The notes beneath the pieces are model-generated. The model was not told where the DNA came from, did not search any database, and was given only the letters and a program-made list of their open reading frames with translations. From assembly GCA_963678135.1 (NCBI GenBank), contig OY782667.1:992001-1056000 (forward strand): a DNA stretch of 64,000 bases. The letters are read 5' to 3'. The position numbers were made by a program, and so were the translations under genes. Of the stretch, positions 17,645 through 26,619 are shown in pieces (the stretch's first letter is position 1; each line of letters opens with the position of its first letter). This DNA is from JAHJKV01 sp963678135 (lineage in GTDB: Bacteria; Desulfobacterota; Desulfovibrionia; Desulfovibrionales; Desulfovibrionaceae).

Positions 17645-19048
17645 TTATTGTCGAGAATATGGTATTTTAGCGGCTGGATGACGTTGTTGAAATTTTCTGA
17701 TTTCATCAGCTAATTTAATAACATCTTTATTTTGCCCCCGTGTGCAACCAAAGGTTGGACGCCATCCTTGCCGAGCCTTTATAGCTTCTTTTTCGTTAGC
17801 CCCTCCTCCACCATGAATATCTCGCCCTCTAGGATCACCAGTGTCGATATATGCTCCATCAGGTCCAAAAGATTTATGGTTTGTCACGGTGTCAATAACA
17901 TTAACATCCTCAGTTTCAAAAGGATCATCAGCCCCAGGCGCAGAGGATGAAATAATTTTATTGCGTGTTTCTATAGTAAATGGCTTACCGTCTGGGTCTT
18001 CAGGTCGTGGGTCAAAAGTTGTGGTATTATTATCCATATCAGTTACCAAGGTTGCAGCTTCTGCTGGAGGCACAAGCCAATCCGAGATTGTACTCCAAAA
18101 TCCAGCTCTAAGCCCCTCAGGGTCAATCAAGTTCACAGGATCGTCCAAGCAGTAGCCGTACAAGTCGCTGTCTCCGCCTGCGTAGCCTAGGGGGTCAAGG
18201 GCGGTGAAGCGTCCTGTTTCCGGGTCATAGTCCCGATAGCCCATGCGTACCCAGCCTGTGTCCCTGTCATGCAAACCGCCTCCAAAGCCCAGCGGAACCA
18301 ACATTTCAGGTTTTGTATCCTCTAAAATACGCCCAAAAGAATCGTACAGAATTTCCTTTACCACATTTCCGTCATCATCTGCAAGCACCCGAAGCGAACC
18401 AACCTGATCATACAGCAAATGGTAAAAATCATCGCCATAAAGCATCATGCTCGGCAAGCGGTCGTTATCAGAAATATACAGAAAATCTAGGAGTATACCT
18501 TGTATATTGCAAGAGTCCATGCGTGTTAAATCGTGCCATTTGTAGCTTTCAACGCACTGTCCATTGATAAATTTCGCTTTGCGCTGCCCATTTTCATCAT
18601 GCTCAAAATCAATAGTAATCCCCGATTTTTCCACACGCAAAAGCCGATAATCTGGCGCATAAAAATAGCGTTCCAAAATTTCATCCCCAAGCACACGTTC
18701 ACGCCGAAAGCCGTTTGTATCCCTAAAAATTACCTCGTTATTCACGCCTTGCAAGCGGTCGCCAACATAATAATATTTCAAGTGATTTTGCTCTGTACCA
18801 GCTCCGTAGTGCCATGATTCTTCTCGTTGGTCACGGGCATTATACTGATAAATTTCAAGGGCTGGAGCAAAGTGGTCTGCGCCTGTACGCACGGTCTGCA
18901 ATTTGCCACCAGTGTAGGCATAATAAAGCTCTCGTGGATTTTTTCCTGCCACATGTTCGATTTTGCGAATAATTTTGCCCTGTTTGTCATATTCAAAATG
19001 CATTTTGAAAGCATCCCTTGCCAAAAAATAATTGTTGTGAAAACTCAT
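17645..19048 (-). CDS. Short RHS-repeat protein with L,D-transpeptidase-like toxin tip
   Basis: The 467 residues start at ATG 19048, preceded by AAAGGAGG; a longer reading to 19390 runs through repeat DNA and is rejected. Residues 1-300 hold YD/RHS repeats (HFEYDKQGKIIRKIEH, LYDQVGSLRVLADDDGNV, LYDSFGRI) and the core end with GWVRMGYRDYDPETGRF and NLIDPEGL near 305-313, the usual processing boundary. The tip (about 314-467) contains RDIHGGGG near 410 and GWRPTFGCTRGQ near 428-439, a His...TxGCTR pattern like YkuD/L,D-transpeptidase effectors. There is no signal peptide, PAAR or VgrG domain, so the export route is unknown. The core is far shorter than in classic RHS proteins. A signal-peptide gene follows in the operon. 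Confidence 0.85.
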   Translation of the reverse strand: MSFHNNYFLARDAFKMHFEYDKQGKIIRKIEHVAGKNPRELYYAYTGGKLQTVRTGADHFAPALEIYQYNARDQREESWHYGAGTEQNHLKYYYVGDRLQGVNNEVIFRDTNGFRRERVLGDEILERYFYAPDYRLLRVEKSGITIDFEHDENGQRKAKFINGQCVESYKWHDLTRMDSCNIQGILLDFLYISDNDRLPSMMLYGDDFYHLLYDQVGSLRVLADDDGNVVKEILYDSFGRILEDTKPEMLVPLGFGGGLHDRDTGWVRMGYRDYDPETGRFTALDPLGYAGGDSDLYGYCLDDPVNLIDPEGLRAGFWSTISDWLVPPAEAATLVTDMDNNTTTFDPRPEDPDGKPFTIETRNKIISSSAPGADDPFETEDVNVIDTVTNHKSFGPDGAYIDTGDPRGRDIHGGGGANEKEAIKARQGWRPTFGCTRGQNKDVIKLADEIRKFQQRHPAAKIPYSRQ

Positions 19049-19947
19049 GCTGCCTCCTTTACTGCCTCCTAGCGGTGTTTGCGTGTGCGGACGATTCCGA
19101 TTCACGCTTGAGTTTTCAGCAACTATACCCCATGTTTTCGGCTCAGGATAAAAATATCCCTTAAATGGAAAGCAAAAGTATAACAATTTCCCTATTGACA
19201 GGGATTTTGGGAGAGGCTTGCCCAAAAAGGAGGAGTAGGAAGTGCAGGGCAAACGCATATAAATTTTAGGCTCAATACTTCCTGCCCATTTTATTATTTC
19301 CCCCTTCCTGTCATCCTGCGCTTTAGTCGCAAAGGCTATGCTTTGCACACTCTGCTCGTGCTTTACGCAGTATACCCGTGCTTTACGCAATATGGCAGTG
19401 TGTTACACAATATGGCAGTGCCTCCTCCCTCCGTCATTCTGCGCGAAGTCGCAGAATCCAGCAGAGCCAGATTATAGGGACTTGCCTCTGTACGAGAAGC
19501 AGCAAAGAAGAAGAAAAAAGAAGACAAGAAAAAGAAGAAGATAAGAAGGAAGAACTGGATCCTGCGACTTCGCGCAGGATGACAGGAAGGGGGAAGTAAG
19601 ACTGGACTGTCGCGACTTACGCGCGGAATGACGGAGGGAGGAAGCACTGCCACGCTGTGTAAAACGCTGGATTTTCACGACTACGCGCAGGATGACAAGA
19701 TGGGAACCCCAGCTCTACTAAACTTTTGCGACTACGCGCAGGATGACAGAGGAGGAAGCAAGAGAATAAGCAGGGAGTATTGACCCTAAATTTTATATAC
19801 GTTTGTTCTGCCATGGCATTTTTTGGTGTTCACAATCGCCCTTTTTCTTTTGCTTTGCATTCTGCTAAGAACTCTTAAACAAGGGCAAGACCCGTCCACA
19901 GGTTTTTTGATATCCTGCTTTATATTGCAAAGAAAAACGGAGCAAAC
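19049..19947 (-). repeat. Intergenic region with inverted composite repeat (copy B) and further palindromes
   Basis: No gene is supported. Bases 19049-19310 are the leader of the RHS gene and show no clear promoter to me. Bases 19316-19592 are an inverted, nearly identical copy of the composite repeat at 7058-7380, with about two perfect 20-bp units where copy A has four. More palindromes follow near 19605-19640, 19675-19700 and 19728-19752, then a plain leader for the M16 peptidase gene. Confidence 0.85.
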
Positions 19948-22848
19948 ATGTCTTTAATACATGGATTCAAATTACTGGAAGAAAGAACAGTAGCAGAATG
20001 TTCTTCTGTTGCAAAAATATATGAACATGCAAAAACAAAAGCCAAGGTTTTATCCATGGAAAATACGGATGAAAACAAGGTTTTTGGCATTAGCTTTCGC
20101 ACTCCACCGCAAGATTCAAGCGGAGTCGCCCATATTTTAGAACATTCAGTGCTTTGTGGTTCTGAAAAATATCCGGTTAAGGAACCCTTTGTAGAATTAC
20201 TCAAAGGTTCGCTGCAAACTTTTCTTAATGCCCTGACTTTCCCTGATAAAACCTGCTATCCGGTTGCGAGCACAAATCATCAGGATTTTGCTCATTTGGT
20301 AAAGGTGTATCTGGACGCAGTGTTTTTCCCAAGGCTTACGGAAAATACCTTGCGACAGGAAGGCTGGCATCTTGAACCAAGTCCAGATTTTAAGACAAGC
20401 AAAGAGTTAGTTTATAAGGGTGTGGTTTTTAATGAAATGAAAGGAGCGTATTCCTCGCCAGAGGGGATATTATCTGAGCGTTCGCAGCAGTCTTTGTTTC
20501 CGGATACTCCCTATGCTTTTGATGCAGGTGGTGACCCTGCATGTATTCCGGACTTAAGTTTTGACAGGTTTATGGCCTTTCATAAGCAAAATTATCATCC
20601 ATCAAATGCTTATGCTTTTTTTTATGGAGATGATGATCCAAACAAACGTCTTAAAATGCTCGAGAGTTATTTTTCACGCTTTGAAGCTGCACAAGCTTCG
20701 GAAGAAATTCCCTTGCAAGCCTCATTTAGCGGGCTACGGCGAGTGGCAGCTTCGTATGCTGCTTCGGACGATCAAGCCAAAGCTATGTTCACCATGAACT
20801 ACGGCTTGTGTGAAACTGCTGACCCTGATTTCAATCTCCGCTTCCATGTGCTGGAGCATATTCTGATTGGCCTGCCTTCTTCCCCTTTGCGTAAAGTCTT
20901 GATTGAATCTGGCTTGGGAGAAGATATTGCAGGAGTGGGGCTAGAAACTGATCTGCGGCAAATGTATTTTTCCATAGGCCTGCAAGGGATTGCAGATACG
21001 GATATACCGCAAGCCGAAGCTCTCCTTGAGCAAACGCTTTGGAAACTGACTGAAGGGATACCGCAGCATGATATTGAAGCTGCGCTCAATTCTGTTGAAT
21101 TTTCCTTGCGTGAGAACAACACCGGCTCGTATCCTCGTGGTTTGCTCCTTATGTTTCGTGTGCTTTCTACTTGGCTCTATGGCAAAGACCCCTTGCTTTT
21201 ACTTGAGTTTGAAAAACCGCTTGCACAGCTCAAAAAAGAGCTGCAAGCCAAGATGCCGGTATTTGAGACCCTGATTCGTTCTTTTTTGCTTGAAAATACA
21301 CATCGCAGCGTACTGCTCTTAAGTCCGGATACGAAGTTGGCTACCTTGCAACAAGCCGAAGAAAAAGCAAGGCTCAAAAAAATACAAGACTCCATGAGCG
21401 CAGAGGATCTGGAAAAAGTTATTACTGAAACTCAGCTACTCCAGCAATTACAGGCAAAAGAAGATTCTTTGCATGATCTGGGAACTATCCCCAGACTTAA
21501 ATTAAGTGATTTACCCCGAAAAAATAGACACATTCCATTGGAAATTTTTGAAAAGGGTAAGGCTAAAACCTTGCTGCATGGTTTGGAAACCAATGGCTTG
21601 GTCTACCTTGATATAGGTTTTGATCTTACGGGGTTACCAGATAAGCTGATGGCCTATGTGCCACTTTTTGGCAAGGCATTGCTTGAAATGGGAACGCAAG
21701 ATTTAGATTATGTTGCCTTGCAAAACCGTATTGCTCGTAAAACAGGTGGTATTCACCCCCAAATGTTTGTTTCTTCGGTTTTAGGCGGAGGAACAGTTGC
21801 CAAGTTATTTTTGCGTGGCAAGGCAACTGCAGAGCAAGCTCCTGAATTGATAGCAATTTTACTCAAGGTTTTGACCGAGACCTGTTTTGATAACCAGACT
21901 CGTTTGCGTCAACTGGCCTTGGAGGCCAAAGCGCGTTTTGAACAAAGCATTGTGCCTTCAGGGCATTCTTTGGTAGCAACACGATTAAAAGCGAGCATGA
22001 ACGAAAGTGGCTGGATTAAAGAACAATTTTCAGGGGTGAGTGCTCTCTTTTTCTTGCGTGATTTTATCCAGCGTGTGGAACACAATTTTGCTACAGTGCT
22101 CAAGGACATTGAAGCATTAAAAGAAATCATTTTTTCCAAAAATAATCTCATTATCAATATCACGGCCAGAGAAAGCGATTTTGTGCGTTTAATTCCAGAT
22201 ATTGTGGCTTTAACCAGAGTGCTGCCTGATATTGGCGTACAGAGTACGCAACGTGAAATACCGTGTTTGAATACAGTGGAAGGCCTTTCCAGTCCGAGCA
22301 TGGTCAATTATGTGGGCAAAGCTGTAAATCTTTCAGCCTATGGTCTGCAATGCGCCGGAAGTGCCGAGCTTGTGAATAAATTTTTGCGTACCGGTTATCT
22401 TTGGGACAAGGTTCGGGTACAAGGCGGAGCCTATGGAGCTTTTAGTCTACTTGATCGTTTGGATGCAAGCCTAGCTTTTGTCTCTTACCGTGATCCTAAT
22501 ATAGATAAGACACTAGCTACCTTTGATTCTGTGGGAAAATATCTTGCCAAGGTGAGCATGAGTAAGGATGACTTAGAAAAAGCTATTATTGGCACTATTG
22601 GTACACTGGATGAATATTTATTGCCTGATGCCAAGGGTTTTGCCTCTATGCTCAGGCACCTTACAGGCATTACTTCTGAGTGGCGACAAAATCTTCGTGA
22701 AGAAGTTTTGGCAGCAGGGAAGCAGGATTTTCATGATTTTGCAGAGCTTGCTCAAGCCTTGGCTGAACATGGCAATATAGTTGTGCTTGGCAGTGATGAG
22801 ACCTTAAAGAAAAGTGCTTTGGATATTCAAATCAGCAAAGTTTTATAA
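19948..22848 (+). CDS. M16C family metallopeptidase (presequence-protease/insulinase-like)
   Basis: Zinc peptidase of the M16 inverzincin superfamily, 966 residues, the size of single-chain M16C enzymes (PreP/Cym1 type) with two fused halves forming a closed chamber for peptides. The inverted zinc motif HxxEH is HILEH at residues 62-66, followed by the family stretch GSEKYPVKEPFVELLKGS, LNALTFPDKTCYP and a distal Glu in NEMKGAYSSPEG near 163. The C-terminal half ends with VQGGAYGAF. No signal peptide is seen, so it is probably cytoplasmic. GGAG precedes the ATG. The gene stands alone between repeats and ftsEX. Confidence 0.93.
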   Translation: MSLIHGFKLLEERTVAECSSVAKIYEHAKTKAKVLSMENTDENKVFGISFRTPPQDSSGVAHILEHSVLCGSEKYPVKEPFVELLKGSLQTFLNALTFPDKTCYPVASTNHQDFAHLVKVYLDAVFFPRLTENTLRQEGWHLEPSPDFKTSKELVYKGVVFNEMKGAYSSPEGILSERSQQSLFPDTPYAFDAGGDPACIPDLSFDRFMAFHKQNYHPSNAYAFFYGDDDPNKRLKMLESYFSRFEAAQASEEIPLQASFSGLRRVAASYAASDDQAKAMFTMNYGLCETADPDFNLRFHVLEHILIGLPSSPLRKVLIESGLGEDIAGVGLETDLRQMYFSIGLQGIADTDIPQAEALLEQTLWKLTEGIPQHDIEAALNSVEFSLRENNTGSYPRGLLLMFRVLSTWLYGKDPLLLLEFEKPLAQLKKELQAKMPVFETLIRSFLLENTHRSVLLLSPDTKLATLQQAEEKARLKKIQDSMSAEDLEKVITETQLLQQLQAKEDSLHDLGTIPRLKLSDLPRKNRHIPLEIFEKGKAKTLLHGLETNGLVYLDIGFDLTGLPDKLMAYVPLFGKALLEMGTQDLDYVALQNRIARKTGGIHPQMFVSSVLGGGTVAKLFLRGKATAEQAPELIAILLKVLTETCFDNQTRLRQLALEAKARFEQSIVPSGHSLVATRLKASMNESGWIKEQFSGVSALFFLRDFIQRVEHNFATVLKDIEALKEIIFSKNNLIINITARESDFVRLIPDIVALTRVLPDIGVQSTQREIPCLNTVEGLSSPSMVNYVGKAVNLSAYGLQCAGSAELVNKFLRTGYLWDKVRVQGGAYGAFSLLDRLDASLAFVSYRDPNIDKTLATFDSVGKYLAKVSMSKDDLEKAIIGTIGTLDEYLLPDAKGFASMLRHLTGITSEWRQNLREEVLAAGKQDFHDFAELAQALAEHGNIVVLGSDETLKKSALDIQISKVL

Positions 22849-22913
22849 AAGGATTTTGGCGTATAGAATTGTGTGGCATTTACAAAACATAAACCCACGA
22901 GTACAAGATAAAC

Positions 22914-23654
22914 ATGGTTGAATTTAAGATAGTATCCCATCGTTTTGGTGCTCAATGGGCACTGCAAAATGTCTCTTTTTCTTTAGATAAAGGGGAATTT
23001 TTATTTCTTACAGGGCATTCTGGTGCCGGTAAAACTTCACTGTTGCGCCTTATGTATGGAGCACTCAAGCTGTCTTTTGGACAGGCCACGGTAGCTGGAT
23101 TTGATTTGCGTAAATTAAAAAAGAAACAAATTTTTGAATTACGGCGACGAGTGAGTGTGGTTTTCCAAGATTTTAAGATACTCCCACATTTGACTGCCTA
23201 TGAAAATGTGGAATTAGCACTCAAAGTACGGGGGCTACCAAAAAGTCAATCAGACAGGCGCGTGCGTGGAATGTTACAGGCCATGGGTCTTGAGGATCGC
23301 GCGTATGTCCGTAGTGAAGCTCTTTCCGGCGGAGAACAGCAGCGCGTGGCCATAGCAAGGTCTATGGTAGTAAACCCTCGGCTCATTCTTGCTGATGAAC
23401 CAACAGGGAACTTAGACCCTGATCTTACTGATCACCTTATGGATGTGTTTCGACGCTTTCATTCTTATGGCACCACGGTGATCATGGCTACGCACAGCAA
23501 AGCAGTTTTAAGCAGGGTACCTGAAGCGCGTATTTTGCACTTGGAAGCGGGGCAAGTTATAGATCACACTCGGCAGGCAAAGCGACCGGACATTGCAATT
23601 GATGATACACTGATTCAACTTTTGCCAAGTGATATGTGCGGAGAGGATTCATGA
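22914..23654 (+). CDS. ftsE: Cell division ATP-binding protein FtsE
   Basis: ATPase of the FtsEX complex, which couples divisome assembly to activation of septal peptidoglycan hydrolysis. In 246 residues it has Walker A GHSGAGKTS near residue 35, the Q-loop VVFQDFKIL, signature LSGGEQQRVAIARS near 140, Walker B LILADEPTGNLD near 160 and the H-loop ATHSKA. It overlaps ftsX by 19 bp, showing translational coupling. Confidence 0.94.
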   Translation: MVEFKIVSHRFGAQWALQNVSFSLDKGEFLFLTGHSGAGKTSLLRLMYGALKLSFGQATVAGFDLRKLKKKQIFELRRRVSVVFQDFKILPHLTAYENVELALKVRGLPKSQSDRRVRGMLQAMGLEDRAYVRSEALSGGEQQRVAIARSMVVNPRLILADEPTGNLDPDLTDHLMDVFRRFHSYGTTVIMATHSKAVLSRVPEARILHLEAGQVIDHTRQAKRPDIAIDDTLIQLLPSDMCGEDS

Positions 23655-24538
23655 TTCGTTTGCTGCTCACTTTTTTTCGTGGTTTGCAGGATATGCTGCG
23701 CCATCCCTTGATCAATTTTTTTACTTTATTCACTGTGACCATGGTCGTGCTTTTGGCCGGAATCTTTTTGATTTTTTTAGATAACGTGAATAAAGAATTA
23801 ATGGTTTCCAGAGGGCAGGCCGAGTTTCAAATATACTGGCAAACAGATGCAGAGCAAGCTGAAATTGATAAGCAGTGGCAACAATTATCAAACATACAAG
23901 AATTAAAAAGCATCCAAACTTTTTCACCCCAACAGGCTTTAGAAGAACTGACTCGCAAGCTGCAAACAAAAGAGGACTCTGCAGAAACATTTTTGTGGGC
24001 AAAGGGGCATAGCCCTTTACCTGCCTCGGCTTACCTTTCTTTTTATCTGAAACCAGGAGAAGAAGGGAAAATTTGGACGCAAGCCTTGCTTAATGAATTA
24101 GAAAAATTACCTTGGGTTGAAAGTGTGCATTATAACCCCTTTCAAATGGAACTGGCGCAAAGCTGGATAACCTTGGTCAATGGGATTATCTGGCCGGTTA
24201 TCGGGATGCTGTGGCTGGTTATTGCCTTGGTTGTGAGTAATACCATGCGCCTTTCATTATTAACTCGCAGTGATGAAATAGAAATTCTTTCCCTTGTAGG
24301 AGCGCGAACATGGTATATTCGTGGCCCTTTGCTGATGGCCGGAGCTGTGCAAGGCTTTCTTGGCAGTGCTTTGGCTCTAGGTATTCTTAAGTTAGCGCAA
24401 GCAAGTTTCAAAGATGTTCTTAATTTTCCTCCTTTATATTTAGTGATTGATTACCTGCCTCAGGAGCATTGGCTGGCTTTGATGGCTATGGCTATTTTTA
24501 TTGCCATGCTTAGTTCATTTGTGGCTGTAAGGAGGTAA
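23636..24538 (+). CDS. ftsX: Cell division permease-like protein FtsX
   Basis: Membrane partner of FtsE. The 300 residues have a first membrane helix near 22-42 (FFTLFTVTMVVLLAGIFLIF), a periplasmic domain of about 110 residues, and three further helices near 180-200, 222-250 and 272-296, the FtsX topology. The protein ends AVRR; the codons for its last residues form an AAGGAGG site aimed at ATG 24541, so a coupled third gene once followed. Only a 14-codon frame remains there. Confidence 0.92.
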   Translation: MRRGFMIRLLLTFFRGLQDMLRHPLINFFTLFTVTMVVLLAGIFLIFLDNVNKELMVSRGQAEFQIYWQTDAEQAEIDKQWQQLSNIQELKSIQTFSPQQALEELTRKLQTKEDSAETFLWAKGHSPLPASAYLSFYLKPGEEGKIWTQALLNELEKLPWVESVHYNPFQMELAQSWITLVNGIIWPVIGMLWLVIALVVSNTMRLSLLTRSDEIEILSLVGARTWYIRGPLLMAGAVQGFLGSALALGILKLAQASFKDVLNFPPLYLVIDYLPQEHWLALMAMAIFIAMLSSFVAVRR

Positions 24539-24540
24539 GA

Positions 24541-24585
24541 ATGCGAATTGATGAATTTTCTATACATTATTTTTACAAGAGCTAG
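24541..24585 (+). other. 14-codon ORF behind a strong ribosome-binding site, probable gene remnant
   Basis: AAGGAGG at 24529-24535 lies inside the end of ftsX, 5 nt before ATG 24541. The frame reads MRIDEFSIHYFYKS and stops at 24583-24585. Such a strong coupled site on a 14-codon ORF suggests the beginning of a deleted third operon gene, or a very small peptide or leader. The 41-bp palindromic repeats follow at once. Confidence 0.45.
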
Positions 24586-24598
24586 AAGGCTATGACGG

Positions 24599-24719
24599 CT
24601 TCTTATTAAAAAATTTAGCCGTTTTCTTTAATAAGACTTTTGCTTATTAAAAGATTCGGCGGTTTTCTTTAATAAGAGTTTTGTCTATTAAAATATTTAC
24701 TGGTTTTCTTTAATAAGAG
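24599..24719 (+). repeat. Three tandem 41-bp palindromic repeats upstream of ilvD
   Basis: Units at about 24602-24637, 24638-24678 and 24679-24719 follow the plan cttattaaaa...ggttttctttaataagagttttg. Each contains inverted arms related to cttattaaa and tttaataag, so each can fold into a small hairpin followed by a short T-run. They could be weak terminators between ftsX and ilvD, binding sites for a regulator of ilvD, or a mini-satellite. Confidence 0.8.
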
Positions 24720-24757
24720 TTTTGTTTTTCGAGCAAAATCTAGCAAGGGATAAAAAT

Positions 24758-26425
24758 ATGCGAAGTAAAAAAATGACTGGTGGATTGGAAAAAGCTCCTC
24801 ATCGCTCCCTGTTATACGCTACAGGCATGAGTGCAAATGAGATACAAAGACCTTTGATAGGCGTATGCAATGCTGGCAATGAAATTGTTCCCGGGCATGT
24901 GCACCTTGGGCAGATTACGCAAAAAGTCAAAAACGGCATACGACTTGGTGGTGGCGTTCCTTTGGAGTTTCCGGCGATTGGAATTTGCGACGGTTTGGCA
25001 ATGAACCATGAAGGCATGAAATTTTCTTTACCAAGCCGTGAAATTATTGCTGATTCCATTGAAATAATGGCTACGGCGCATCCTTTTGATGCCCTTGTCT
25101 GCGTTACAAACTGCGATAAAATAGTGCCCGGAATGCTTATGGCAATGCTACGGCTCAATATTCCGGCTCTTATCATTTCAGGTGGCCCCATGCTTGCCGG
25201 TGGGGCGCAAGATGCACCTTCGGATCTTATTTCTGTTTTTGAAGGCGTTGGTCGGGTGCGACGCGGTGACATGTCAGAAGAAGAGCTTGCTGGATTGGAA
25301 CAATCTGCTTGTCCTACTTGTGGCTCGTGTTCTGGCATGTTTACGGCAAATACAATGAACTGTTTATCCGAGGCCATTGGTTTAGCCTTACCCGGTAATG
25401 GCACTATTCCGGCAGTGATGAGTGAACGGTATCGGCTTGCGACAAATGCAGGACTTCAAGTTATGGAGTTACTGAGGCAAGATATGAAACCACGAGATAT
25501 TGTTACTGAAAAATCTGTACGAAATGCCGTGGCCATGGACATGGCTCTTGGCGGTTCCACAAATACGGTTTTGCATTTACCTGCAATTTTTCATGAAGCT
25601 GGTTTGAACCTTACTTTAGATATTTTTGATGAAGTCAGCCGAAGCGTTCCAAATTTGTGTCGGCTTTCTCCTGCGGGCAAGCATCATATTGAAGACTTGC
25701 ACATGGCAGGAGGTATTCCGGCTGTGTTTAGGGAACTCGCCAAACTTGGGCTGGTAGAAGAAGAGGCCTTGACCGTAACAGGTCGTAGTATAGGGGAAAA
25801 TGTCAAAGCCTTGCAGCTTCCTTGTAAACATGCAGAGGTTATACGGCCAGCAGATGACCCGTATTCTAAAGAAGGCGGTATTGCTATTTTACGGGGCAAT
25901 TTGGCGGTCAATGGTTGTGTTGTAAAACAGGCAGCAGTCGCTCCTGAAATGATGCAGCGCACCGGCCCTGCCAAAGTTTTTGATACTGAAGAAGAAACTG
26001 CAGCTGCGATTTTAGGCGGTAAAATTATTGCAGGGGATGTCGTGGTTATTCGCTATGAAGGGCCTAAGGGTGGCCCTGGTATGCGCGAGATGCTTACCCC
26101 GACTTCAGCTATTTCCGGCATGGGACTCGGTGAATCCGTGGCTTTGATTACGGACGGACGTTTTTCAGGTGGCACGCGCGGAGCTGCTATTGGACATATC
26201 AGCCCTGAGGCTGCAGAGGGCGGACTGATTGCTTTGGTTCAAAATGGTGACCAAATTCGTATCGATATTCCAAAGCGTGAGTTGACTCTTTTGGTCGATG
26301 AAGCCGAGCTGGAAAAACGCCGAGCTGAGTTTGTGCCAAAGACAAAGAAAATTACTTCACCTTTTCTCCGGCGCTATGCCAAGCAGGTAACCAGCGCATC
26401 CACAGGGGCAATTTATAGAAAATAG
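24758..26425 (+). CDS. ilvD: Dihydroxy-acid dehydratase
   Basis: Iron-sulfur dehydratase producing the 2-keto acids of valine and isoleucine synthesis. From ATG 24758 (AAGGGA 7 nt upstream) it is 555 residues, the usual length; a longer reading from 24722 lacks support. Cluster ligands are seen in TNCDKIVPGM near 118 and CPTCGSCSGMFTANT near 187-200. Further IlvD/Edd motifs are GGSTNTVLHLPAI, RYEGPKGGPGM and DGRFSGGTRG. No leucine or valine attenuator is obvious upstream, only the palindromic repeats. Confidence 0.96.
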   Translation: MRSKKMTGGLEKAPHRSLLYATGMSANEIQRPLIGVCNAGNEIVPGHVHLGQITQKVKNGIRLGGGVPLEFPAIGICDGLAMNHEGMKFSLPSREIIADSIEIMATAHPFDALVCVTNCDKIVPGMLMAMLRLNIPALIISGGPMLAGGAQDAPSDLISVFEGVGRVRRGDMSEEELAGLEQSACPTCGSCSGMFTANTMNCLSEAIGLALPGNGTIPAVMSERYRLATNAGLQVMELLRQDMKPRDIVTEKSVRNAVAMDMALGGSTNTVLHLPAIFHEAGLNLTLDIFDEVSRSVPNLCRLSPAGKHHIEDLHMAGGIPAVFRELAKLGLVEEEALTVTGRSIGENVKALQLPCKHAEVIRPADDPYSKEGGIAILRGNLAVNGCVVKQAAVAPEMMQRTGPAKVFDTEEETAAAILGGKIIAGDVVVIRYEGPKGGPGMREMLTPTSAISGMGLGESVALITDGRFSGGTRGAAIGHISPEAAEGGLIALVQNGDQIRIDIPKRELTLLVDEAELEKRRAEFVPKTKKITSPFLRRYAKQVTSASTGAIYRK

Positions 26426-26619
26426 TTTGTTATGCGCCTATATTTTGAAACATTGTCAGCAATATTTTCCAATCTTGAATTTTGCTTTTCCCGAAAATTG
26501 CACAATATTTTTCTGCTAGGAATATTGAGCATCCTCATCGTCCTGTAAACGGTGATTCCAAGTCCTGTCGCCTACCAAAAGGCTTGCCAGAGGCTTTTCT
26601 TTTTAGCTAGATACTTGAT

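Noticed and set aside
17645..19390. Longer RHS reading frame starting at 19390
   Set aside because: The first 114 codons run through the composite repeat and leader; the strong RBS is at ATG 19048.
26530..26600. tRNA-like stretch gattccaagtcctgtcgcct followed by acca before ispE
   Set aside because: The T-loop consensus fails and no pairing 5' half or anticodon arm is found.
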